Shown here one piece after another: positions 1-11,567 of a stretch of 64,000 nucleotides of DNA (position 1 is its first letter; each line of letters begins with the position of its first letter). The notes under the pieces were generated by a model that was not told where the DNA came from, searched no databases, and saw nothing but the letters and a program-made list of their open reading frames with translations. The stretch lies in NCBI GenBank assembly GCA_030737835.1, contig CM060851.1, forward strand, positions 10,840,154 to 10,904,153, given 5' to 3'. Position numbers and translations under genes: made by a program. Source of the DNA: Acorus gramineus (taxonomy: Eukaryota > Streptophyta > Magnoliopsida > Acorales > Acoraceae).

Positions 1-1246
1 GGATGATAGTTATAAAACATTATTTTGAGTGATAAAATGATATTTGATTATCGATTTTTCTATTTTAATGAGAAATATACAAGAGGGGGCATAAATGCAT
101 ATTAATAAATTACAATAAGGGATTAACTGCATATTTCTAAAATATAGGTGGCATTCTTGCAGGTTTCATAAAAACTTCAATGGGTGCATATGTATTTTAC
201 CCTTTTCTTTTCTAATTTTTTCTATAATATGAGACTAGATGCAAGTTTTCAAGAAAAACCCTATCATCCAAATTAAAGTGAATAAGAGGTTTATACACCG
301 TTGATATCCACAATTCATCTTATTACATATAGTACAAAAAATTTAAATTAGTTAGAACATAATAATTTTGATTTTTTTATTACAATGAATATACACTTTT
401 TTTTTATATATAGAAAACTGTAGATAGGGTTATAATGTCTGAATTTGGGGTGACAGAAAAGAGAGTTAAATAATATATATGAATGATGAAAAAGATAAAA
501 TGACACAGTGATAAGCTATCATAGCTAGAAAGAAACTTTTTTTTTTCTCATCTGATGAATATATACTTTTGATTTGCATATCTCACTTATTAGAATATAT
601 TATAATTATGTGGGTATATCTAAATTTCCATTGATTTACAAGCTTTAATTTATAATTTAACTAATAAAGTATAATTATACTGTTTCATTTTTTTATTTTT
701 TATAATGAAGTAGACACTGAGATTGTAAAGTATATATTAAATAAAAAAAATAAATCTCATACACTGCTATAGTAATGTGATTATTACAAATAACATCCCA
801 ATCGGACTGAATGTTCTAGTGCCAATCTATTTTACAGCTTTTTCTTCCAGTGATTTTACACTTTAGTTTATGATTTGAGAATCATGATCCACTTGGGTAG
901 CAAAGCATGTCAAAATCCGAATATGTCATGTTTTACCTTTAAAAAGACACGGTGCAGAATTATTTGATGGAAAGTAATGAATCTGAAAGGGTATGATTTT
1001 TATTTTTATTTTCAAAACCTTTTTGAAAATGATACTTGAGTGATGAATAGATCACCATGTACTCTGAGTGGCTGTTCCCATCATCCATGGACGGTGACAA
1101 TTTCCTCCCACCTATTTGTTATATATATATATTTTTTAAAAGCATGACAAAGACCAGGAGCCTATATACGTGGTCTCTATTCAAGCAGACTGGCACAGTC
1201 CCCCAGAGCCTACCCCCCCCCCCCCTCTTTAATTGTGATTCACTTG
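1..1246. other. AT-rich intergenic DNA, no gene seen
   Basis: No open frame here resembles a known protein and no RNA gene was recognised. The stretch has many A/T runs, and a C homopolymer lies at about 1208-1225. I see nothing functional in it. Confidence 0.6.
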
Positions 1247-1480
1247 GGCTGTGTTTGATTACGTGATTGTACAGCGTTTACAATTATATAAAATTATGTT
1301 TATAATTGTACAATCAAACAATTTTACTGTAACAGCTTTCTGCACACAAATTTTAGGTAAATAGTGTCCAAAAGCTGCGATTTAAAAAAACTGAGAAAGT
1401 GAGTTTTATGTAGAATCAGTTTTAAAACCCAGATTCCTGCATAATCAGTTTTGCAATCATGAAACCAAACGCACCCTTAG
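1247..1480. mobile_element. Small TIR element (hAT- or Harbinger-like MITE)
   Basis: The left end reads GGGCTGTGTTTGATT. The right end, read in reverse complement, begins GGGTGCGTTTGGTTTC. The two ends share about 16 of 23 aligned bases including GTTTG and TGATTG. The interior is non-coding and about 230 bases long, as in plant MITEs. No clean target duplication was found, so the superfamily (hAT or PIF/Harbinger) is left open. Confidence 0.45.
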
Positions 1481-1552
1481 TCATTAAATAATAAATAAGA
1501 ACACTGGTTTCGATGTTAACTGATCAGTTATCAGCTTCCCATCATTTTTTTT

Positions 1553-2058
1553 AGGGAAAAATCCATACAACCCCCTGAAATCTGACTGGAATCCATATAA
1601 TCCACTGACTTCTCTTAAAATCTATATAACCCTCTGAAAACACCTAGTAAATCTAAATAACCTCTTGAATAAACTTTTTGTTAATCGATGATGAATATTT
1701 TATACATTTTGTTTAGTTAATCCTAACTAAAAACACGATATACTAAAAAATCACTACAATAGGTTAAAAAAGCAAAAAATCATATGAAAATGACGATTTT
1801 ACCATCTCTGCATATATTATAAAACTCTATCCGGAGAGGTAAAATCATTATTTATAGAAGATTTTCTATATTTTTAACACATAGTAGGTTTTTTTAGTAC
1901 ACCGTGTTTTCTATCAAGGTTAACCAAGTATAATATTCACAAAATATTCATCATCTGTAAACGTAAATTTTTTTTAGGAGGTTATTTGGATTTACTAAGT
2001 GTTTTCAGAGGGTTATATGAATTTTAAGAAAAGTCAGAGGGTTATATGGATTTTTTCC
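1553..2058. mobile_element. Fold-back element, nearly a complete palindrome
   Basis: The left arm (1553-about 1800) and right arm (about 1850-2058) are inverted copies along almost their whole length. Examples are GGGAAAAATCC at the left end against GGATTTTTTCC at the right, and GATGATGAATATTTT inside the left arm against AAAATATTCATCATC in the right. The right arm lacks about 28 bases present in the left arm. T-rich tracts flank both ends (about 1545-1553 and 2059-2067), so a target duplication cannot be judged. The shape fits a non-autonomous Mutator-like or fold-back element. No coding capacity is seen. Confidence 0.6.
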
Positions 2059-2439
2059 TTTTTTAAAAATAATTTAATTTATGATCAAATCTAGGTTTTT
2101 TTTTTTGGATATCAATTTTCTTTTTGTTTAACCTAGATTGTGATGTAAAACTTATGGAACCAGATATTTTAGTCATGCAAAATGTAATTTGTTTCTTTGA
2201 TGACTTATTTTATGGTTGTGATATATTGTTTGTCATATAATTATTCTACTTTATGGAGCAAGAAGATCATTTGTCAAATCTTTCGCAACAGGATGATGAC
2301 ATTGACAACTATTTTCATTCGATTTTGGGGCCCCAAAATGATCCCTCTAATTGAAATATTGATGCCACATGATGATATTACTAGTTGGATGGTACGCGCA
2401 TCCGCACGTATTTTATATTTAATATGAATTGAATTGTAT
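2059..2439. other. AT-rich spacer, nothing recognised
   Basis: Low-complexity AT-rich DNA between the fold-back element and the first copy of the unnamed repeat. The short open frame at 2197-2427 has no recognisable domain. Confidence 0.5.
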
Positions 2440-5400
2440 AAATTATTTTATATTATAATTAAAAGATAAATAAAAGTTCATATTATTATAAACAATTCTT
2501 TTAAAACAAAAACAATGTTTGATATCTGGGGTTCTATTATGTATATTTTATATTTTTGAAACAAAAAATATATTATTGTATTTCAGTATATACTTATTTT
2601 TTATATAACAGTTCATTTTACAACTCAAAATACACACTTATATACCTCTTTAATCATTTAATAATTATCTAACGATGTATATATACCTCCGTAGGTGAGA
2701 TATATATTTTGTTAATTTTTTTAACATTTACTAAAAATGAGCACGTTAGATTTGAAATAGTGCAATATTTACTATTTAAAAAAATTAAAACATGTGATAA
2801 CTGCATTTAGGGTTGTATTTGGGACTGCACCTAACATTAAGTAAAGATTAACTCAAAATTATATTGAAAAAAAAACAAAAAAAAAAACATTTATTCCTTC
2901 TCTTTTAGGGACATTAAATTTTGAAAAGTTTTTTACTCAATCATTTTTACCAACTAAAACTAAGATCATAAAAAAAAATTCACCATTATCTTTGATAAGT
3001 ATGCACAGTCAACCACATAATTTAATTTTCGATCACCATCTATTAAAAAAATCGATTATCAAACCCCCTAAAAACAATCTAATCAATAAAAAAAACTGTC
3101 TTCAAAAAAACTAAAAATATATCTATTTTCACGTATAAAGAAAAAAATGATACATATTGATCCAAAATCAATTAAAAATAAAAAGAAAATAGAAAAAAAT
3201 TTAAATTAAAAAAAAGACATCCATTAATAATTTTGTCGGATTAAACGAGTCCAAATCCATCTGTAATTTTTGTATTTATCAATGTGATTAAAATATTTAT
3301 ATTTTATAATTTTATAGATATCTTAATGGTCTGAAAAATCATCGAATGAAATTTAAAGTCCTGGGAGTCATGTTTTGAGATTAGAGACCTGTTTATAAAT
3401 ATTGAAATCTCAATTCGACCTGTTTGTAACACATGTAGGGTTTAGTTGTGAAACTGGTAGAACCTAGGGGTTGATACGCAGAAAGCTAAAGAAAAGACAA
3501 AAGTAGACGTTTTCTGTCAGGGACCTAATTATAAATATCAGGGACTTATTTATAACACATATAGGGGTTGTTTTGTAAAAATTGTATAACCAGTGGGTCT
3601 ATCTAAACCATGCCCCTAGTGCAATTACAAAAATACCCTCCAGTATGCCTATTTAAAAAATTAAAACATGTGATAACTACATTTGGGGTTGTATTTGAAA
3701 CTGTACCTAACATTAACTGAAGATCCACTCAAAGTTATATTGAAAATAAAACAAAAAAAAACATTTATTCCTTCTATTTTTGGGACATTAATTTTTGAAA
3801 AGTTTTAGACTTAATCACTTTTACCAACTAAAACTAAGACCACAAAAAAATCTACCATTACCTTTGATGAGTATGTACAGTCAACCACATAATCCAATTT
3901 TCGACCACCACCCATTAAAAAAATGGAGTACCAAACCCCCTAAAAACAATCTAATCAATAAAAAAACCGTTTTGAAAAAAACTAAAAATATATCTATTTT
4001 CACATATAAAGAAAAAATGATACATATTGATCCAAAATCAATAATAAAAAAAAAGACAGAACAAATTTTAAATTCAAAAGCATAATATCCATCAATAATT
4101 TTATGGGATCAAATGAGCCCAAATCCATCTGTAATTTTTTTATTTATAAATGTGACTAAAATATTTATATTTTATAATTTTATTGATATCTTAATGTTCT
4201 GAAAAATCTTCGAATGAAATTTAAAGTCCGGGAGTCATGTTTTGAGATTAGGGATCTGCTTATAAATATTGAAATCTCAATTAGGGACCTGTTTGTAACA
4301 CATGTAGGGTTTAGTTGTAAAACTGGTAGAACCTGGGGGTTGATCTGCAGAAAGCCCATGAAAAAGACAAAAGTAGCCGTTTTCCGTCAGGGACCTGGTT
4401 ATAAATATAAGGGAATTTTTTATAACACATATAGGGGTTGTTGTGTAAAATTATAAATCTGGGGGCCTATCTGAACAATGCTCCCGATGAAATCACGAAA
4501 ATACCCTCGGTACGCCCATCTGCTCGCGCTTTATAGAAGATCATAGAAAAAAAAATGATTAATAAGTTGGGTTCTATTATGCCTATTTTATATTTTTGTA
4601 ATAAAAAATATATTATTGTATTTCAGCATATATTTATTTTTCATATAACAGTTTCATTTACAACTTAAAATACACTCTTGTATATACCTTTAGTCATTTA
4701 ATAGTTATTTTACGATGTATATACCTCCATAGGTGAAATATATACATTGTTAATTTTTTGGATGTAAGCGCACTCGTCTGTTTTTGAATTGCATAAGCTA
4801 TTTTATATTATAATTAAAAGATAAACAAAAGTCTATATTATTATAAATAATTCGTCAAAAACAAAAATAATGTTTGATAACTGGGGTTCTATTGTAAATA
4901 TTTTATATTTTGAAATAAAAATATATTATTTTATTTCAGTATATAATTATTTTTTATATAATAGCTCTTTTTACAACTCGAAAACTTTTAAATACATTTT
5001 TAGTCATTTAATAATCATCTTATGATATATATAACTCCATATGTGAGATATAGACCTTGTTAATTTTTTTTTAACATTTACTAAGATTGAGTATATTAAA
5101 TTCAAAATAGTGCAATGTTTACTATTTTTAAAAAATTAAAACATATACATGATAAGTGCATTTGGGGTTGTATTTAGGACTGTACCAAATATTAAGTGAA
5201 TATCCACTCTAAGTTATATTAAAAATAAAACAAAAAAATATTTATTCCTTCTCTTTTAAGAACACTAATTTTTTGAAAAATCTAAACTCAACTATTTTTA
5301 ACAACTACTACCTATTAAAAAAATAGATTACCGAACCCCCTAAAAACAATATAATCAATAAAAAAAACACTGCCCTAAAAAAATAAAAAAAATACTTATT

Positions 5401-6095
5401 TTCACATTTGAAGAAAAATTGATACATATAGATCCAAAATCAATAAAAAAGAAATAAAACAAATTTTAAATTCAAAAGTAAGACAATAATAAATAATTAT
5501 ATAGGCTCAAATGCGTTCGATTACATTTGTAATTTTTGTATTTATTGATATGATTAAAATAATTATATTTTATAATTTTATGGGTATCTTAATGATCTGA
5601 AAAATCACTGGATAGATCAAGTTTTATGAAATTTGAAATATGAGAAGTCATGTTTTGGATCTAGGGACTCGTTTATAAATCTTGGAATCGGATAAAGGAC
5701 CTGTTTGTAACACAGATAGGGTCTAGTTGTGAAGCTGGTAGAACCTAAGGTTGGATCTGCAGAAAGCCCAGGAAAGGACAAAACCAGTCGTTTTTCTCAG
5801 GGACCTGTCTGTAAATATGAGGGACTTGTTTGTGAAAATGGTAGAACCTAAGGTTGGATCTGCAGAAAGCCCAGGAAAGGACAAAACCAGCCGTTTTTTC
5901 TCAGGGACCTGTCTGTAAGTATGAGGGACTTATTCATAGCACATGCAGGGGTCTTTTTGTGAAACTTATAGAACCGGGGAATCTATCTGATAAATGTCCA
6001 GCTCATTTGTGTGTCATGTTAAAGTGTTCCGCACTAATCTTTTACGTTAAAGTGTATGTCTGGGCGAAATCGCTGACGCTTTATAAAAGAGTATA
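2440..6095. repeat. Three degenerate copies of an unnamed AT-rich repeat
   Basis: A core beginning AAAACATGTGATAACTGC-like recurs at about 2785-3640, 3662-4540 and 5140-6095. Each core passes through the same landmarks in order: a GGGTTGTATTTG-like block, an A-rich tract, a block about first and second 'gacctgtttgtaa' phrases, a 'ctgcagaaagcc' block and an end near 'cgctttata'. A separate leader (GGGGTTCTATT onward to a poly-T tract) precedes copy 1 (2440-2772), stands alone at 4555-4760 and precedes copy 3 (4790-5130). Copies differ at many positions and by indels. No protein is encoded. The family is not one I can name; a non-autonomous transposon array is a plausible origin. Confidence 0.6.
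5737..5942. repeat. 103-bp tandem duplication inside repeat copy 3
   Basis: The phrase ggtagaacctaaggttgg starts at 5737 and again at 5840, giving a period of 103 bases. The two units differ at only a few positions, so this duplication is younger than the split of the three larger repeat copies, which do not share it. Confidence 0.75.
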
Positions 6096-6099
6096 AATA

Positions 6100-6114
6100 T
6101 GAAAGTTTGAAAAG
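6100..6114. repeat. Left 15-bp direct repeat flanking the pararetrovirus
   Basis: TGAAAGTTTGAAAAG stands directly before the first viral bases and recurs exactly at 14475-14489 directly after the last viral base. It is best read as a target-site duplication. Confidence 0.85.
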
Positions 6115-6115
6115 T

Positions 6116-7291
6116 TAGCTCTGGTACAACTTTAGGACAATTTTTTTAAAAAATTAATAGACATAAGATAGATAGGATGGGAACTTAAAAGACTTATCTT
6201 ATTAAGTATGCATAATACATATTATATAGCAACATGCATATTACATAGCACATAGGCTTATAGAAGAAAAACTTACAATACTGGAGTTGAGAAGGATATC
6301 TCCCTCTTCTACCCTATCTTCTATGTTACAAAGCACTCTCGGTTTTTTGGTGGATTTTTGGTAGAAGGTTATTGTGGACTTGGGTTTTCGTCGATGCCCT
6401 TCTTTGTCTAACTTTCTTCCTTTTTATAGGCAAAGCTTGCGGACTTCAATAGGTTTGGAATCCGGGATCATTCCTCCTTGAGTGACTTCTTGTCCTTTTC
6501 TGATGACATCTTTTTGCTTTAAGTCATTTCTTCTTTTTCATTTTTGTCAGGTGCTCCCGTGACTATCCTTTTGAACCCGTGGGTTGCTAGGGTCTTCTGG
6601 ATTCTTCTTCCTTTTATATATTATTATATTTAATAATAATTTTTTTTTTTTACACAGACCCTTCAGCTGGATCAAACTCGTCTTCAAGAAAATCTGAGGG
6701 TACGTTTTCAAGCCCTTGAGAGTCATTGTCCGTATTCTGAGAATCACTATCTTCTGGCCTTTGAGAGTCATCTTCTAACCCTTGAGTCCCTCCTGGACCT
6801 TGAGAGCTGGTGGCGATTGTAGTTGGCACAGTCGCCTTTTCTCCTTTGAACATTTTAAACATGTGCTCATATGCCTTTAATTCAATGGATTTTTGACTCA
6901 AATTTGAGAATCTTTTAGTGTATTCTCTAAGAAGGCTTGCTTTGATAGTCTCATAACTATCTTCTCGTGGTCTTTCATAAATTGATAATTTATAACCAAA
7001 TAAAATTTTCTGTGGGTCATATTTAGCCCACCATTTTGTGTACACATCCCTCTTGAGGTGAGGAGGAAATCTTTTTTCTACCTGAAAATCCCATTGGAGG
7101 ATCCATGGTATCCTTGTCTGATTGTGATATTTTAATAGATCAATATTATCTTGTGGGTTTAATTCTTCCTGTTCCATATGAGCTTGGATATCTCCTGGTA
7201 AATTTTTTCAATTAGCACCAAATACTTGCCACCAGGAGTAAAACCAAGTTGGAATTTTGGCTTGGCAGACAAAATGGATAAACCAAGAATG
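6116..7291 (-). repeat. Viral terminal direct repeat, left copy
   Basis: This block matches 13311-14474 along its full length. It covers the primer site, the presumed promoter and the distal part of the last viral frame. In the hand-aligned stretch 7021-7291 I count six substitutions. In the acidic region near 6700-6800 the left copy has a run of bases missing from the right copy. Both copies presumably were identical at insertion. Confidence 0.9.
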
Positions 7292-7884
7292 TTTTAGACA
7301 CAATTTTGAACTAATAGTGCATTTTCCCAAGCTTTCTGATAATCCCAATAGTTATAGTAATTGGGTCTGATCATTGATTTTTGGAATCGCCTAGAGGCAT
7401 TGGGGTTCTTGTCCCAGTCTTTTAAGGTTAATATCTTCTGGATGCATAGTTTAGAGTATGAGATCTCTAAGGTGCTTTTATTTTTATAGTGGTGCACAAT
7501 TCTAACACTGTTTGTTTTTAAAAGGATATTTTCATAATAATCAGGATTTTTTCCTATCATTTCAGGGACATAAAAATGATAACCAGTACCAGAATGGTCA
7601 TCTTTAGGAAAGTATATCTTAATAAGTTCTACTATCTCTTTGTCTACTTCAGATTTCTCAATAGAGAATAGTGGCACAGAAGTTTTGAGTTCATAATTGC
7701 TTTGTGATTCTAGAGAAGCTATTTCAGCAAGTACGGCAAATTGATTTTGATTTTCAAAGAGATTTTCTTCCTTAACCTCTGGCTTTATGAGGTTTACAGA
7801 AGGTCTTGAACTCTCAATTTTTAGGGTCCTTTGGGAAAGGATCTTTGTCTTGTTTTTTTGGTCCATTTTCCTGCAAGAATTCAC
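6650..7884 (-). pseudogene. Last viral open frame, function unknown, broken
   Basis: Two open segments (7294-7884, 196 residues, and 6650-7177, 175 residues) lie downstream of RNase H in viral sense. The front part contains FYVPEMIGKN and NYYNYWDYQKAW. The joining stretch is tryptophan-rich and is better preserved in the right repeat copy, where WFYSWWQVFG is readable. The tail is acidic, Asp/Glu/Ser/Gln-rich, and ends FDPAEGSV. The break near 7290 combines a frameshift with a tryptophan-to-stop change near 7205. By position it could correspond to the transactivator/inclusion-body gene of other caulimovirids, but I see no motif that proves this. It may also be the C-terminal part of the polyprotein. 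Confidence 0.7.
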
Positions 7885-9964
7885 GCGAGATGTAATCAGG
7901 AAGACTATTAAAGTCTCCTTTAATGTATTCTATGTCAAAATCATAAATTCCTAATAATGCTTGCCATCTAGCAAAAATTTGTTTTGATGTAAGATTTTTT
8001 ACATCTTTTTCAAGTATATATTTTGCTGAGCTACAATCTATTCTTAAGAGGAATTTTTGGTTTAAAATGTCCCCTTGGAATTTGGTTATGCAATTAACTA
8101 TGGCAAGGATCTCCTTTTTTATTGTGGAATATTTTCTTTGAGCTTCATTCCACGTTTCTGAAGTAAATCTTACTAATTGTTCTTTGTTATCAATCCTTTG
8201 TTTTAGTATTCTCCCATATCCTATGTCAGAGGCATCAGTTTCTATGATTTTTGGTGCATTGGGGCTTGCTATATTCAAGCATGGCAACTGTTTACTCTTC
8301 CTTTAATCCTTTGGACTGCATGGGTATGTTCTGTGGTCCAAGGTGTAGGATTTTTCTTTAGTCTTTGGACAAAAGTTTTCTGTCCAGTGCTACATTTTTA
8401 TAAAAGTCTGAGACATAGTTGAAACAACCAAGAAATCTTTGAAGTTGTTTTTTATCTTTTATGTTATCCGGGAATTTATCTGCAAAATCTATTACCCTTT
8501 TTATGGGTGTAATATCATTTTCAGAGATTTTATATCCTAGAAATTGAACTGTGGTCTGGAAGAGTTTTACCTTCTTGGCTAATACTACCAAACCATTTTG
8601 TTTTACTATTCTAAGAAAGATATTTAGATGTTTCCAATGTTTATCTATGTTCTCAAAAAATATCAGTACATCATCAATATAGACAATGGAAAATGATCCA
8701 TAAGGATTAAATATTTCATTCATTATGTTTTGAAATTCGAGGGTGCATTTTTTAGCCCAAAGGTAAAACATTCCACTCATAATGCCCAAATGGCATTGTA
8801 AAGGCAGTCTTATATCAGTCTTCTTCTTTTATTTGGATTTGCCAGAATCCTGATTTAAGGTCAAACTTAGAAAATTTTGGAATTATAGACCCTTTTGATC
8901 AGATCTTGCTTATTGGGGATAGGATACCTGATCCACTGGAGTATTTTATTTAATGGCTTATAATTTATGACAAGCCTTGGTACTCCCCTTTCTAACTCTA
9001 TGACTTTTTCTACATAGAAAGCTGCACAGCTCCAAGGTGAGGAGCTCTTTCTAATAAGGTTTTTTGCAAGTAGCTTGGATATTTCCTCTTTGCAGATCTC
9101 TAGGAGCCTATTATTCATTTGGATGGGCCTGGCTTTTGTGGGGATGTTTTCTTCATTAAAGTCTTTGATGTATGGTAGGCTTACCATATGCTTTTTCCTA
9201 TGCCAGAAGGCAGAGGGTAGATCTGAACAGGCCTCATTTTCAATAGTCTTTTGAAAATCAGAGACCTTCTTTTGGAAAATAGGACTACTGATTTGTTCGG
9301 ATGTCTTTTGAATCCTGATCTCTTTAGAGAGTTCATTTATAAACTTTTCTTTGTATTCCAAGGCCTGCCTAAGCTGGTTGAGAAAAGATAGCTTTGGTGT
9401 AGTACAAAATTTGTATAAAATATTTTTCCCATTTTGGGTGGCATGGATGCCCTCAGTATCAACCGAGAAGGGCTTTATCATATTTATGAAGGGGGTTCCT
9501 AGGATGACACCCTGACGAAGATCTTTTACTAAAAGGAACGATGTCTTTAAACATGATCCTTTATTACAAACATGGACTTCTGGTATTTTATAATTAATCT
9601 TTAGGTTTTTCCCATTGGCAGTGTTTATACCATGGGTAGTCTTTTCAAAGTATCTTGAAGGGATCAATCCTTCCCTAATACAGTGCATATCTGCCCCAGT
9701 GTCAATAAGGGCCTTGTATTTTAAAGAAAAAGTCTTAATTTTTAGGAGGACTTCAACATTCCATTTTTGTTTTGTATATCTTTTGAGAGAGCTAATAAAT
9801 TCTTCTTCTTCTTCAGGTTGCTCTCCGATAGGTTCTTCATTATCAGAATTTTCAGTGGTTTTTCTCAATTTTGGGATGGCTTCAAGGTATGTAACCCTGT
9901 CTCTAAGGTCCTTGATTTCTTTTTTCATATCAATTTGTTCTTTTCTTAATTCCCCTATAGTCAC
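7814..9964 (-). pseudogene. Pararetroviral protease - reverse transcriptase - RNase H region
   Basis: Three open segments carry the pol domains in order. Segment 8867-9964 (365 residues) has an acidic lead, the protease active site LIDTGAD at about residues 86-92 and the start of RT with RLVINYKPLN. Segment 8358-8789 has the RT catalytic YIDD at residues 37-40. Segment 7814-8287 has RNase H with ETDASDIGYG near its start and ends in a FDIEYIKGDFN-type block. These enzymes would mature the polyprotein and copy pregenomic RNA to DNA. The frames are split by stops or frameshifts near 8290-8360 and 8790-8870, so no complete enzyme can be read. The YIDD form and absence of integrase separate it from the Ty3/gypsy fragment at 61.4-62.5 kb. 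Confidence 0.9.
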
Positions 9965-10245
9965 CCTTTTGGGTTTTTCAGATTCTAATATTTGAATTAC
10001 CTCTTTAGATGAGTATTTTTCTTTATTATCTTCTTAAGTCTGACTAATAGGGGTTTTTATTAAACTGATATATTTTTCTAATTGTCGTTTCTTTTCGACA
10101 GGATTCTCAATAGAATCAATAGTATCTACAATGAACTGTTCTTGGACTGAAAGGACCATCAGGCCATCTGTATCTGAGGATGAATCATAGGATTCAGGAT
10201 CACAACAGTCACAATCACAGCTTTCAGACTCAGAATTCTGTTCTT

Positions 10246-11567
10246 CTAAGTTTTGTATAGATTCTTTATTTTTCGTTTTTCTATTAAAGCATTTATTGGC
10301 ATAATGTCCTTTCTGCTTGCATTTGAAGCAGGTAGGAGGATTAGAGGTGTTGGGTTTCTTTTTGGGGAACCGTTTTCTGATTTTTTAAACATGGGTTCTA
10401 TTTGAGTTATCATATCTTCTCTCAGAAGGTCTTTTATTATAAGAATGTTTGGTATTCCTTTTCCGAGATCTAGAAGGACTTTTAATGTCTTCCTTCTGAT
10501 ACCCGAATTGGTAGCAGAAGTCTCCAAGTTCTCTTTTGGAAGTCAAATGTTGATTTTTGAGCTGATTCTTTATCTTTAGATCATTGCAAAAGGCCAGACC
10601 TATCAGATTTATTTTTTGTATAAGCTCTCCGAATGTTATGACGGAGTAAGGGACGTGTCCCCTGTATTATTGAAGAAGGCTGTTTCTAACCCTTTCAGCG
10701 AAGAGCTTGGGTAGCCTAGAGACAAACTTTTCTTTCCAAAAGTCATTGTTTGAATTGTCTATCCTATAAATTTGTGATAAAAATGTGTCCTTATACAATC
10801 TAAAATCAGATAAGGTTGGACACCTAAGATTTATAAGTTGTTCTCTAATCTTGTCAGCAGTGTCACTATGGCTGCCAACAAAATGTTTAAATATAGTGAG
10901 AACTAGTGTAGTGACAATATCAGGCTCAGATCTCCCATTGGGATCTATTTTTACGGCTGTATAAATATCAGTTATATGTTTATCACTATTACCCAGTATC
11001 CTACATACATTAGCATAAATAAGCATAGAATGACATAATTGGCTGATTTCTTATTCAGACATGCCATCAAGATTCCATTCAACGAGAGATTTTCCATCAT
11101 AGGAGGTTGTAAGAGTAATATCATTATTTTATTCTATTTGAACATCAACTGGGGTTGGTCTCCTATAGAAGTTTTTTTGTTCTCGAGATCTGAGTTATAG
11201 TCCAGAGCTTATTGATTTCAATATCAGAATGATCAGGAGAGCTTTCAGACATGCTTCCATTCTCACTGTCTTTTTGGGAGTTTTCTTTACAAGAGGACTC
11301 ATCATTGAGGTTATTAATGGATAATCTTCCCAGTCTTTCAGATAATTTAAATAGCAATTCTTTAGAATGTGTATCTTTGAACTTGATCCATTTTTCAAGA
11401 TTTTGTTGAGGAATGAATATTGGTTTTTCAGTCTTTTTTACTATAGTTTTGGATGAAGTGGCCGAGCCCTTTAGATTTTGCAGACCTTTGGTATGAATAT
11501 TATCAAGGATACAGTTTTCAGCGAGGGCTTTCTCTATTCTTTCAGTTTGGCTACTTATAGATCTCAA
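10246..11567 (-). pseudogene. Pararetroviral coat-protein region with CCHC zinc knuckle
   Basis: Segment 11163-11567 is charged and Ser-rich and looks like a linker. Segment 10667-11026 (119 residues) contains a helical capsid-like stretch with LINLRCPTLSDFRLYKDTF. A zinc knuckle CX2CX4HX4C is encoded at 10289-10330 (CFKCKQKGHYANKC), followed by an acidic Ser/Asp/Cys-rich stretch. A capsid helix domain followed by one CCHC knuckle is characteristic of Caulimoviridae coat proteins and of retroelement gag. Stops and frame changes lie near 10530-10670 and 11030-11160. The coat protein would package viral DNA; here it cannot be made intact. Confidence 0.8.

Noticed and set aside
9615-9995. 126-residue frame antisense to the viral pol region
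   Set aside because: It is a hydrophobic shadow of the protease region on the other strand.
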